This document shows positions 1 through 8,017 of a stretch of 45,814 bases of DNA, one piece after another. The stretch covers positions 1-45,814 of the forward strand of contig CAJTVD010000004.1 in assembly GCA_910579495.1 (NCBI GenBank). The letters run 5' to 3'. Position numbers and translations under genes: made by a program. Under the pieces are notes generated by a model. It was not told where the DNA came from. It was given only the letters and a program-made list of their open reading frames with translations, and did not search any database. Numbering within the stretch: position 1 is the stretch's first letter; each line of letters starts with the position of its first letter. The stretch comes from an uncultured Lachnospiraceae bacterium. GTDB taxonomy: Bacteria; Bacillota; Clostridia; Lachnospirales; Lachnospiraceae.

Positions 1-2
1 GT

Positions 3-371
3 GAAGAACTCCAGGCCATATTTGAGGAACATATCCAGTCCGGAACGCTTGCCTTGACCGATGGTCTGCGCAGCTATTCGGTTCTTGAAACACTGGCGGA
101 CTGTAAGGTTGAAGATGTAAATGGGCAGAAGTCTGGTTTTTATAATCTGAACACCGTAAACAACCTGCATTCCTTCATAAAGGGTCGTTATATCTTCTAC
201 CGTGGGGTAGCAACAAAATACCTTAACAGGTACAATGCATTGTTCCAAATAGCATACCGCTCCATAGAGTCAAAAATCGCACTCCTTGTAGAAAAGCTAT
301 TTAGGCCAAGATGCACTATAAATATTCACACGGTAAAGGACATCGCTACACACAATTTGCTGGCGGTATAG
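3..371 (+). CDS. IS1595/ISXO2-like transposase, C-terminal part (cut by left window edge)
   Basis: The reading frame is open from base 3 and continues off the left edge, so only the C-terminal 122 codons are present. The segment TDGLRSYS fits the second catalytic Asp region of ISXO2-like DDE transposases. NTVNNLHSFIKG followed by GVATKYLNRYNALFQIAYR fits the conserved C-terminal part of the IS1595 family, where target genes usually show LHSxLK and a tyrosine-rich tail. It would cut and paste its own element. The stop at 369-371 lies about 40 bases before a neighbouring gene fragment resumes, which suggests the element end lies in that gap. Completeness upstream cannot be judged from this window. 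Confidence 0.8.
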   Translation, partial: EELQAIFEEHIQSGTLALTDGLRSYSVLETLADCKVEDVNGQKSGFYNLNTVNNLHSFIKGRYIFYRGVATKYLNRYNALFQIAYRSIESKIALLVEKLFRPRCTINIHTVKDIATHNLLAV

Positions 372-390
372 ATGATGCTATATTTACCAA

Positions 391-410
391 CCCATTTTTT
401 GACTAACACC
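391..410. repeat. Candidate right terminal end of the IS element
   Basis: Read on the minus strand this stretch begins GGTGTTAGTCAAAAAATGGG, an A-rich end of the kind seen at IS1595-family termini. It lies just after the transposase stop and just before methyltransferase coding sequence resumes at about 407. The matching left end lies outside the window, so neither the inverted repeat nor a target duplication can be confirmed. Confidence 0.3.
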
Positions 411-553
411 ATATAAATACAGAAAACCAGTTAAAATTTTGTCCTAAGTTACTGGAATATGCACAAGACTTTTGTAAGATAAAGAATAATGGATTTCGCT
501 ATCAAGAAGATAATTCTTATTTTGGGATTGGGGATGCAGTTTTACTACATAGT

Positions 554-1117
554 ATGATTCGGGAATACCATCCGCATAAAGTGATTGAAGTAGGAAGTGG
601 TTTCTCTACTTGTGTAATGCTGGATACAAGAGAATATTGGCAAGATTGTTCTGATATGAAGATTATGTGTATTGAGCCATATCCAGATAGACTGTATGCT
701 AATATAAAAAATACGGATGAAATAAGTATAAAGCATTCTTTTGTTCAAAATGTAGACTTAAAAGAATTTGAAAGTATGGTGGAAAATGATATTTTATTCA
801 TTGATTCTACACACGTAACCAGAACGGGCGGTGATATTCCTTATGAATATTTTCAAATATTGCCAAGGCTAAAGGCTGGCGTGCTTATACATATTCATGA
901 TATATTTTATCCTTTTACATATTCAGAAAAATGGGTTTTAGAGGGAAGGGCATATAATGAGGCCTATTTACTGAGGGCATTGCTGATGAATAATCATACT
1001 TATGAAATTATATTTTGGAATGATTATATGCGGGAAAAATATAGTAGCCAAATACCTGTAAATTGTGCAATCAAAAATTCTTTTGGAGGTGGCAGCCTGT
1101 GGCTTAGAAAACGATGA
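554..1117 (+). CDS. Class I SAM-dependent methyltransferase, 5'-truncated
   Basis: The protein carries a SAM-binding motif I (IEVGSGFST) close to its first Met, an acidic loop after strand 2 (CIEPYP), DILFIDSTH at the motif IV position and IHIHDIF, as in the Methyltransf_24 group. The family normally has 50-60 residues before motif I. Here the same frame is open back to base 407 and reads plausible family sequence (KLLEYAQDFCKIKNNGF, FGIGDAVLLHSMIRE), but it contains no ATG, GTG or TTG before 554. The stop at 404-406 lies at the probable end of the IS element. I infer that insertion or an IS-mediated deletion removed the true start. The remaining 187 codons are intact but may not be translated into an active enzyme. 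Confidence 0.7.
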   Translation: MIREYHPHKVIEVGSGFSTCVMLDTREYWQDCSDMKIMCIEPYPDRLYANIKNTDEISIKHSFVQNVDLKEFESMVENDILFIDSTHVTRTGGDIPYEYFQILPRLKAGVLIHIHDIFYPFTYSEKWVLEGRAYNEAYLLRALLMNNHTYEIIFWNDYMREKYSSQIPVNCAIKNSFGGGSLWLRKR

Positions 1118-1136
1118 TCTTTATGGAGGATGGGAA

Positions 1137-2210
1137 ATGTGCAATATAAAAAAATATATAGAATTGGCTCAAAGCGGCACATGCACAGTATGCGTATGGG
1201 GAGCAGGATATTTAGGGACAAAAATTGGCCTGCCCCTACTTTATAAAAGAGGAATCAAGGTGGATTTTTACTGCGACAATAATTGTGAGTTGTGGGGGAG
1301 GGAAGTTATAGATGGAATCCCATGCGTTTCGCCGAAACAGTTACAGGAACAAAAAGATAAGGTAATTTGTTTTGTCCTGGTTGGCACAACTAAGATAGGG
1401 CAGGTTTCACAACAAGTAGAAAATATGGGTATTTGCCGAATAGTCCGCTTTGATGATTTGTTCTTAGAAGAAAGAGAAGAGTACTTTCCCTTTATGAAAA
1501 GAAAGCAGGTTGTATTTTATACATGTATTGTTGGAGGCTATGATGACTTACAGGAACCTTTGTCGGTTTTGCCTGACTGTGATTATTATTTGATTTCGGA
1601 TCAAAAACCGAAAAGGGAAACCGTATTTCAATATTTGGATATAAATAGGTATTTGCCAAGAAATGTTATGGATAATACAAGGAAGAACAGATATTGTAAG
1701 ATAAATGCACATAAGATTTTTCCGCAATATAAATATTCAGTGTACTTTGATGGTCAAATACAAATGAATAGTTCCATAGTGGAATTTATTAAAGAACTGC
1801 CTAAAACCCGTATCATAGCCGGTTCCAAAAATAATTGGAATGGTTTATATATGGAAGCAATGCGGGTGCTTATAAATAAACGTGATGCTGAAGAGGTAGT
1901 TAAAAGGCAGATTGAGCATTACTGGTTAGAGGGAATGCCAGAGAATTTTGGAAGTATACTCTGTAATATTTTACTTAGGGAACACAATAATCCCATCTGC
2001 AGAAAGCTGATGGAAGACTGGTGGGAACAGGTAGAACATTTCTCGAGACGGGATATGATTTCATTTCCCTATGTGCTTTGGAAAAATGGTTATTTCATTG
2101 ATGATGTAAAAACAATAGAAAGTAAAATCCAGCTTGAAAGCAAATTTTGGAAAGACGCAGGGGGGCATAACCAGCCAAGAGTAGTATATGATGGAAAGAA
2201 AATATATTAG
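1137..2210 (+). CDS. Rossmann-like module fused to TOD1/MUCI70-like (DUF616) glycosyltransferase
   Basis: The start at 1137 is preceded by TGGAGGA seven bases upstream; an in-frame ATG at 1065 lies inside the previous gene and lacks such a site. Residues 1-115 form a small Rossmann-like module with CVWGAGYLGTKIG and then DNNCELWG. Residues from about 120 begin VVFYTCIVGGYDDL and continue with the Asp-containing YSVYFDGQIQM, which is the pattern of the DUF616/TOD1-MUCI70 glycosyltransferase family. It probably transfers a sugar during surface-glycan assembly in the cytoplasm; donor and acceptor cannot be read. It follows the truncated methyltransferase by 19 bases and starts the series of module-bearing genes. 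Confidence 0.72.
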   Translation: MCNIKKYIELAQSGTCTVCVWGAGYLGTKIGLPLLYKRGIKVDFYCDNNCELWGREVIDGIPCVSPKQLQEQKDKVICFVLVGTTKIGQVSQQVENMGICRIVRFDDLFLEEREEYFPFMKRKQVVFYTCIVGGYDDLQEPLSVLPDCDYYLISDQKPKRETVFQYLDINRYLPRNVMDNTRKNRYCKINAHKIFPQYKYSVYFDGQIQMNSSIVEFIKELPKTRIIAGSKNNWNGLYMEAMRVLINKRDAEEVVKRQIEHYWLEGMPENFGSILCNILLREHNNPICRKLMEDWWEQVEHFSRRDMISFPYVLWKNGYFIDDVKTIESKIQLESKFWKDAGGHNQPRVVYDGKKIY

Positions 2211-2311
2211 CCGAGACAAAGGAAAAGAGAAATAATTAGCCAAGTGTGATTTATGAGGGCGGAGAAATATGTTAAAAACTGGGCTCATAAGGATTAGAAG
2301 GATGGATTAGC

Positions 2312-4210
2312 ATGTGTGGAATATGTGGATTTTATTCTAAACAGAAAGAGAGTCTACAGAATTTAATAATAATGAATAATACTATGGTACATAGGGGGCC
2401 AAATGATCATGGAGAAATCGTTATGGGCTGTAGAAGAAATGAATACAGCGTGGGCATGGCACATAGGAGACTTTCAATTCAGGATTTGTCCGAGCTGGGA
2501 CACCAGCCAATGTGTTCAAATAATGGCAGAGTGACAGTGGTTTTCAATGGAGAAATTTATAATTTTAACGATTTAAAAATGAAAATGAAGGATTATTCAT
2601 TTAAGTCAAATTGTGATACAGAAGTAATTATTGCAGCATATTTGAAATGGGGTATAGGGTTTGTTGATTATTTGCAAGGTATGTTTGCCATTGCATTGTT
2701 TGATAAAGAAGAAGATATCCTTTATTTGATTAGGGATCGGATGGGCAAGAAGCCTTTATACTATTATTTGGCGGCAGGAAGCCTGTATTTTTCTTCTGAA
2801 TTAAAGCCTTTGATGAAAAATCCACATTTCCACAAACAAATAAATGAAAAAGTTGTGGGAAAATTTTTGTATCAGCAATACATAAATGCACCAGACACTA
2901 TTTTTCAGGATACTTATAAATTAAGCCCGGGGGAAATCTTAAAATTTCAGTATGGAGGAACGGAAAAATGGACATATTGGGATATTGCAGAAATTCATAA
3001 TCATAAACGGATAAGCAGTTCCTATGAAGAGGCTAAAGAGGAACTTGGGAATCTTATGCGCGATGCAGTAAAAGCCAGAATGGTGGCTGATGTGCCTGTT
3101 GGTGGGTTTTTGAGCGGAGGTTATGATTCGGCATTGGTGTGTGCGATTGCACAGTCAGTATCGGATAGCCCAATCAAAACATATTCCATAGGATTTTATG
3201 ATGAAAAACTAAATGAAGCTCCTTTTGCAAAACAAATAGCACAATATCTAGGAACAAACCATACAGAGCATTATATTTCTGAGAAAGAAATGCTGAATTT
3301 GGTAAAAAGCATTCCACAATATTATGATGAACCTTTTGCAGATTCAAGTCAGATATGTACAATGCTGGTATCGAAACTCGCGAAAGAAAACGTTACAGTT
3401 GTGCTCACAGGTGATGGCGGCGATGAATTGTTTGGAGGTTATACAATTTATGAAAAACTGGTATCCGCCCAACGGAAAAGAATAGAAGGGGTAGCGTTGC
3501 ACTATTTGTTAAGGTTGCCTCTTATAAGAACTAAAGTTGATTTCTGTAAAATTCCGTTTGTTTATAGAGTTGCCTCAGAGTCATTGGATTCAAGGATTAA
3601 AACGCAGACTGGTTCAAGGCAATATCTGGAAGCATTGGACAGAATATTGCTTTCTAAGGAACATGACACTTATTTAGAATATGTAGAAGGGCGATATAAC
3701 GAGAATAATTGGGCGTATAGAAGAATGCTTTTTGATATGGATAGTTATTTGCCAGGAGATATATTATGTAAAGTAGATAGGGCAAGCATGAAATATTCTT
3801 TGGAAGCAAGATGTCCTTTTTTAGAGAAGAATGTAGTGGAGTTTTCTTTGAGGCTACCATTTGAATACAAAATTGCAGATGGTGAATCAAAAAAAATTAT
3901 AAAGGATATTACACATAAATATATTCCCAAGAAGCTTCTGTATCGCCCCAAACAGGGTTTTTCTGTTCCCATAGAACAATGGTTAAGAAATGAATTAAAG
4001 GAGGAACTGCTATCTTATACAGACGCAGCATTTCTTGCGACGCAACAGATTTTTAATATACATGAAACTCAAAAATTTGTTAACTTATTTCTTCGGCATG
4101 GTAATGCCGGAGAGAACTCGGGGAAAAATTATGGGAAGTTTGTGTGGTCGTATTTTATATTTCAACAGTGGTATCAAGCATGGAAAAGTAACAGTGGATG
4201 TTATATATAA
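2312..4210 (+). CDS. asnB: Asparagine synthase (glutamine-hydrolysing), AsnB type
   Basis: The protein begins MCGICGFYS, placing the N-terminal nucleophile Cys directly after Met, followed by MVHRGPND and MAHRRLSIQD of the class II glutamine amidotransferase domain. The synthase half has the ATP-pyrophosphatase loop FLSGGYDSALV and VLTGDGGDELFGGY, then the C-terminal KVDRASMKYSLEARCPFLE block. The length of 632 residues is normal. The family moves ammonia from glutamine to an acyl-adenylate, usually aspartate. In polysaccharide clusters AsnB homologues are thought to amidate uronic acids or other carboxylated groups, which is my preferred role here because of the context. It is one of the few genes in the cluster without the Rossmann-like module. 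Confidence 0.9.
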   Translation: MCGICGFYSKQKESLQNLIIMNNTMVHRGPNDHGEIVMGCRRNEYSVGMAHRRLSIQDLSELGHQPMCSNNGRVTVVFNGEIYNFNDLKMKMKDYSFKSNCDTEVIIAAYLKWGIGFVDYLQGMFAIALFDKEEDILYLIRDRMGKKPLYYYLAAGSLYFSSELKPLMKNPHFHKQINEKVVGKFLYQQYINAPDTIFQDTYKLSPGEILKFQYGGTEKWTYWDIAEIHNHKRISSSYEEAKEELGNLMRDAVKARMVADVPVGGFLSGGYDSALVCAIAQSVSDSPIKTYSIGFYDEKLNEAPFAKQIAQYLGTNHTEHYISEKEMLNLVKSIPQYYDEPFADSSQICTMLVSKLAKENVTVVLTGDGGDELFGGYTIYEKLVSAQRKRIEGVALHYLLRLPLIRTKVDFCKIPFVYRVASESLDSRIKTQTGSRQYLEALDRILLSKEHDTYLEYVEGRYNENNWAYRRMLFDMDSYLPGDILCKVDRASMKYSLEARCPFLEKNVVEFSLRLPFEYKIADGESKKIIKDITHKYIPKKLLYRPKQGFSVPIEQWLRNELKEELLSYTDAAFLATQQIFNIHETQKFVNLFLRHGNAGENSGKNYGKFVWSYFIFQQWYQAWKSNSGCYI

Positions 4211-4228
4211 ATGAAGGGAGAAATTGAT

Positions 4229-4286
4229 TTGAATAACTATTCGAAGCTTTGGGGGGGTATATAACGTTTACACATCCTCAAGAAAA
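4229..4286 (+). other. Out-of-frame N-terminal coding of the next methyltransferase gene
   Basis: Here three frames read one plausible protein N-terminus in turn. From a TTG at 4229, with AAGGGAG nine bases upstream, frame 2 reads LNNYSKLWGG up to a run of seven G (4251-4257). Past that run, frame 1 reads TFTHPQEKWIVLKK up to a run of six A (4300-4305), after which frame 3 continues into the methyltransferase. One extra G and one extra A would join all three. This is either a real decay or phase-variation site, or two homopolymer sequencing errors. Confidence 0.55.
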
Positions 4287-5219
4287 ATGGATTGTTCTGA
4301 AAAAATAATCCTATCACTTATAATGAAAAGTTTTAAGGTTGAAACTATGGTGGATTTTGGATGTGCTGTAGGACGCTGGTGCAGGGAAGGAAAAAATTTG
4401 GGCATGGCAGAGGTTCTCGGAATAGACGGGTATTATGTTGATAGTGAAGCACTCGTTATTGATAAAAATGAATTTTTGGCTGCGGATTTAGGGGAATGTA
4501 TTGAATTGAATAAAAAGTATGATTTAGCTGTTTCATTGGAAGTAGCGGAACATTTGCCGGAGGAAATGAGTGACACATTTGTGGATAATTTAGCCAGAGC
4601 ATCAAATCTGATTCTTTTCAGCGCAGCAGTTGTAGGGCAAGGAGGTGATTTTCATGTAAATGAACAACCATTATCGTATTGGAAAGAGAAGTTTCGTAAA
4701 AGAGGATATCATATGCTTGATTGCCTACGCCCGCTTATTTGGAATAATAATGAAGTTTTACCTATGTATAGACAAAACTGTGTTATCTTCAGTAAATATG
4801 GGACAGATGATCATACTACTAATAATAATTGTATAGTGGATTTCATACATCCGAAGATATATGAAATTGTTGCGTTAAAAGGAATTATGCTATTTCCGTT
4901 CCATAAAGTATTTAGGGGAGCTAAATTGGTATTATATGGGGCGGGAACAGTAGGTATGCAATATTACAGACAATTGGAAGCGATACAATATTATTCAGAA
5001 TTGGTTTGGGTAGATAAGGTAAGGAGACAAGCATGTATAAATAATAAAGCTATAAACGTTCAAGCACCGGATATATTGGAAAAGGTAGATGCAGACTATT
5101 ATATTGTGGCTATAGAAGATGAGTGTATGGCCAAGGAAGCGGTTGAGGTATTGGAATGCGAATATCATGTTGAATCAGATAAAATTATTCATTGCATGAC
5201 TCCAATAACGAGGTATTGA
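4287..5219 (+). CDS. SAM methyltransferase with C-terminal Rossmann-like module, N-terminus frameshifted
   Basis: Residues 1-150 are a class I methyltransferase with MVDFGCAVGRWCREG as motif I, GIDGYYV after strand 2 and LAVSLEVAEHLPEE at motif IV/post-I, the usual pattern of glycan-cluster methyltransferases. Residues from about 210 carry the recurrent module, LVLYGAGTVGMQYYR and an acidic WVDK turn. The ATG at 4287 has no ribosome binding site; upstream sequence shows that about 20 or more residues have been lost through two single-base shifts at G7 and A6 tracts. The enzyme probably methylates a sugar or glycan end. It lies between asnB and a GT2 gene in the same direction. Activity depends on whether the shifts are real. 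Confidence 0.7.
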   Translation: MDCSEKIILSLIMKSFKVETMVDFGCAVGRWCREGKNLGMAEVLGIDGYYVDSEALVIDKNEFLAADLGECIELNKKYDLAVSLEVAEHLPEEMSDTFVDNLARASNLILFSAAVVGQGGDFHVNEQPLSYWKEKFRKRGYHMLDCLRPLIWNNNEVLPMYRQNCVIFSKYGTDDHTTNNNCIVDFIHPKIYEIVALKGIMLFPFHKVFRGAKLVLYGAGTVGMQYYRQLEAIQYYSELVWVDKVRRQACINNKAINVQAPDILEKVDADYYIVAIEDECMAKEAVEVLECEYHVESDKIIHCMTPITRY

Positions 5220-5259
5220 ATGACCTTACTTGGTTTGCATAATTTAGGGTAGAGGAAAA

Positions 5260-6552
5260 ATGGATATAAAAATCAGTGTAATAATACCAGTTTACAATAT
5301 GGAGAAGTATTTGGGGCAATGTCTGGAAAGTGTGTTGGGCCAAACTTTAAGTGGTATACAAATTATATGTATAGATGATGGGTCAACGGATAATACACAT
5401 ATGATCTTGGAAAACTATAGAAGTAAGTATTTAAACATAAGCGTCCTGTATCAAAATCGAAAAGGCGCAGGGGATGCCAGGAATAAGGGGTTGGAACATG
5501 CAAGGGGTGAATTTGTAGCATTCATGGATTCAGATGATTACTATGCTTCAAATGATGTTTTGGAAGTACTCTATAATTATGCAGTATTATATGGCGTTAA
5601 GGCCGTGGGGGGAAATTTGCTTAGAGACTTGGAGGGAAAAATCACTAATAGGAAAGGAGAACTTTTTCAAAATTGTGTATTTGAACAGGATGCTGTAATC
5701 AATTTTTCAGATTATCAATTTTGCTGGGGATATACATGTTTCATATTTAATAGAGAAATGTTGAGGCAAAATAATATTGTTTTTCCTCCTTATATTAGAG
5801 GACAGGATCCTCCTTTTATGTTAATGGCTTTGTCTCATGCGGATAAGATAGGCATAGTTGCTAAAGATATATATGTAGCTCGGGCATTTGATAAGAAGGT
5901 AAAATACAATAGTATAAATATCATAAATGATATAGCGAGATGCTTATATGATATTATTACTTTTTCTATAAAGCATAATTACATAAAATTGCTTGAAACA
6001 GGGATTCAAGAACTGGAACGATGGAAAATATACTTCTTTTTACATTTGATATGTGGAAATATCAGTTTACAAAATATACTTCAAAAGTTAAATGAAAAAA
6101 TAGTAAATTCTAAATATAAGAAATCTGATGGATATTATATTGATATGTCTATAAATGATATAAAGATATATATTGAAAAGTACTTACAGAAAATTGATAG
6201 TTATATTCGGCGAATGAATGAATATAAAGAAATCATAGTATATGGAGCAGGGCAAGTAGGGAAATCTGTTTATGATATGATAGATTATAGATGTCCGGAG
6301 AAATTTCTTGGGTTTGCTGTAAGTGACAGGGCGCCTGGAGGTACGGCGAGAGGAAAAGAAATTTGTTGTATAGATAAATTTTTAGAAAAAAGAAAGAGTG
6401 CATTAGTAATTATAGCTGGAATGCCAAACATATCTGGCCAGATGGTGAAAAAAGCAAAAGAATTAGGATTTGAGAACAAATTAGTAATTGATGAAGAAAT
6501 TATTGATCTAGAAAATTTTAAACAAGTTGATGATAAGTTTGCAGTTTATTAG
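5260..6552 (+). CDS. GT2 glycosyltransferase with C-terminal Rossmann-like module
   Basis: The N-terminal 230 residues are a canonical GT-A fold family 2 enzyme: ISVIIPVYNMEKYLGQCLE, then CIDDGSTDNT, then GAGDARNKGLE and the metal-binding FMDSDDYY. The middle section is variable and low in GC. From about residue 320 comes the recurrent module, IIVYGAGQVGKSVYDMI, ending in a strand that reads LVIIAGMP. AGAGGAAAAA provides the ribosome site for ATG 5260. The enzyme should use a nucleotide sugar at the inner membrane face to extend a glycan. Donor and linkage cannot be predicted. Neighbours on both sides also carry the module or lie beside a stand-alone copy. Confidence 0.82.
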   Translation: MDIKISVIIPVYNMEKYLGQCLESVLGQTLSGIQIICIDDGSTDNTHMILENYRSKYLNISVLYQNRKGAGDARNKGLEHARGEFVAFMDSDDYYASNDVLEVLYNYAVLYGVKAVGGNLLRDLEGKITNRKGELFQNCVFEQDAVINFSDYQFCWGYTCFIFNREMLRQNNIVFPPYIRGQDPPFMLMALSHADKIGIVAKDIYVARAFDKKVKYNSINIINDIARCLYDIITFSIKHNYIKLLETGIQELERWKIYFFLHLICGNISLQNILQKLNEKIVNSKYKKSDGYYIDMSINDIKIYIEKYLQKIDSYIRRMNEYKEIIVYGAGQVGKSVYDMIDYRCPEKFLGFAVSDRAPGGTARGKEICCIDKFLEKRKSALVIIAGMPNISGQMVKKAKELGFENKLVIDEEIIDLENFKQVDDKFAVY

Positions 6553-6619
6553 CTATTTGCAAAGTTAATTAGTTTTACTTTTATGATATCTATAATAGCT
6601 TTTTGGAAAGGTGATGTAA

Positions 6620-7495
6620 ATGATTATAATGAAAATCACAGATGGATTGGGGAACCAGATGTTCCAGTATGCGTATGCGAAGGCACTCCAAATTATGTTT
6701 TCACAAAAAGTATATTTAGATATCAACGATATAAATAATATTAAAAACAGACAGGTACGAGAAAGCGGATGGATTGAGTTATGTGATCAAAGAAAATATC
6801 AACTGGATAATTTTTTAATAACATTACCATCCATAAATGCAGAAAAAATACCCCAAAGGAATGAAGTAATTCTAAGTAAGAATAAATTTTTACGTTATTG
6901 TGACGAACTTCGTTTGCTTCCAATTGTCTATATAAAAGAAGCGGATTGTAATGAAGCAGGAATGAAGTTGAAGTATCAAAGATATCGGAAGTATTATTTG
7001 GAAGGCAGTTTTTTTGATAAAAACTATTATGGAGCTATAGAGAATATACTGCGGCAGGAATATCAATTAAAAAATAAGCTTTGCATACCAAATGTAATTG
7101 GGAGAAATTTGAAAAATAGGAATACTGTGTCAGTACATATAAGAAGAAAAGATTTCCTAAGGGTTGGGAGAAATATAAGCGAAGGCGATTATTATAAAAA
7201 AGCAATTGCGTATATAGGACAAAGAATAGAAAAGCCTGTACTGTTTATTTTTTCAGATGATATAGAATGGGTTAAGAGCCAGATGACGTTTGATTGGGAA
7301 TACATATTGATAAGTGAGTATGGTTTTTCTGATTGTGAAGAAATGATTTTAATGAGCATGTGCAAAAATAATATTATAGCAAACAGTACATTTAGTTATT
7401 GGGGGGCATGGTTGAATCCCAACATAGAAAAAACAGTAATTGCGCCTAGAGGATGGAGACAAAAGATTATTCCAGATTCATGGGTATTGTTGTAA
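6620..7495 (+). CDS. GT11 family alpha-1,2-fucosyltransferase-like enzyme
   Basis: The start region reads ITDGLGNQMFQYAYAKAL, the hallmark first block of GT11. It is followed by VSVHIRRKDFL, the basic GDP-fucose binding motif (HxRRxD), and near the end NSTFSYWGAWLNP, the third conserved block. The length of 291 residues is normal and no other domain is attached. The reaction expected from the family is transfer of L-fucose (or a related GDP-sugar) in alpha-1,2 or 1,3 linkage onto a galactose-type acceptor. The gene after it begins within ten bases and encodes a stand-alone copy of the Rossmann-like module, so the pair may be the split equivalent of the fused enzymes around it. Confidence 0.88.
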   Translation: MIIMKITDGLGNQMFQYAYAKALQIMFSQKVYLDINDINNIKNRQVRESGWIELCDQRKYQLDNFLITLPSINAEKIPQRNEVILSKNKFLRYCDELRLLPIVYIKEADCNEAGMKLKYQRYRKYYLEGSFFDKNYYGAIENILRQEYQLKNKLCIPNVIGRNLKNRNTVSVHIRRKDFLRVGRNISEGDYYKKAIAYIGQRIEKPVLFIFSDDIEWVKSQMTFDWEYILISEYGFSDCEEMILMSMCKNNIIANSTFSYWGAWLNPNIEKTVIAPRGWRQKIIPDSWVLL

Positions 7496-7504
7496 GTGGG
7501 GGAT

Positions 7505-8017
7505 ATGATGAAAGATATATTACGCAGATTATTTACAGCAGTAATAGGATTTACTGGTGGAGTTATTTTTATGATATATCGATGTGGATATATTTTGGAG
7601 GGTAAGCAAAAGAAATTAAATAAATATTTTACATATTATAAGTTTTTAGATTCTTGGTTAAGCTGGAAAGAAAATAATAACAATTATGCAGAATATTTTA
7701 ATGAAAACAGCATAGAAACTGTAGCAATCTATGGGATGGGAAGGATAGGAAAGCGCTTGAAAAATGAGTTAGAAAATGCTGGAATAAAGATTGCTTATGT
7801 GATAGATGAAGGGGAAACTATAATTTATAGTAAAGAAATTCATTATAATTTGCGGGATATTTTGCCTGCAGTAGATTTGATTATTGTTACACCGATTGAT
7901 GAATTTGAAGAAATAAGGAATAGGATCCTTGATAATAATAAAACGATGAATGTGATTTCAGTGGATAAAATTATAGGATGGAATAAGTCCGGTATAGAAA
8001 AGGGAGCTGCTATATGA
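7505..8017 (+). CDS. Stand-alone Rossmann-like module with N-terminal membrane segment
   Basis: An ATG at 7505 or 7508 is served by the GTGGGGG just upstream; the frame is also open from GTG 7496. Residues 5-32 hold a hydrophobic stretch (FTAVIGFTGGVIFMIY) likely to be a membrane anchor. A connector with KYFTYYKFLDSWLSW follows, then the module VAIYGMGRIGKRLKNEL with AYVIDEG and a final LIIVTPIDEF strand. It carries no catalytic domain. It follows the GT11 gene directly and its stop overlaps the next start as ATGA, so translation is coupled on both sides. A second gene of the same design lies at 10092. The function is unknown; membrane tethering of cluster enzymes is an inference. Confidence 0.7.
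   Translation: MMKDILRRLFTAVIGFTGGVIFMIYRCGYILEGKQKKLNKYFTYYKFLDSWLSWKENNNNYAEYFNENSIETVAIYGMGRIGKRLKNELENAGIKIAYVIDEGETIIYSKEIHYNLRDILPAVDLIIVTPIDEFEEIRNRILDNNKTMNVISVDKIIGWNKSGIEKGAAI

Noticed and set aside
2253..2297. Short ORF MRAEKYVKNWAHKD before asnB
   Set aside because: No ribosome binding site and no coupling to the next start.
6591..6596. TATAAT before the GT11 gene
   Set aside because: No -35 box at 16-18 bases; chance occurrence is likely in AT-rich DNA.
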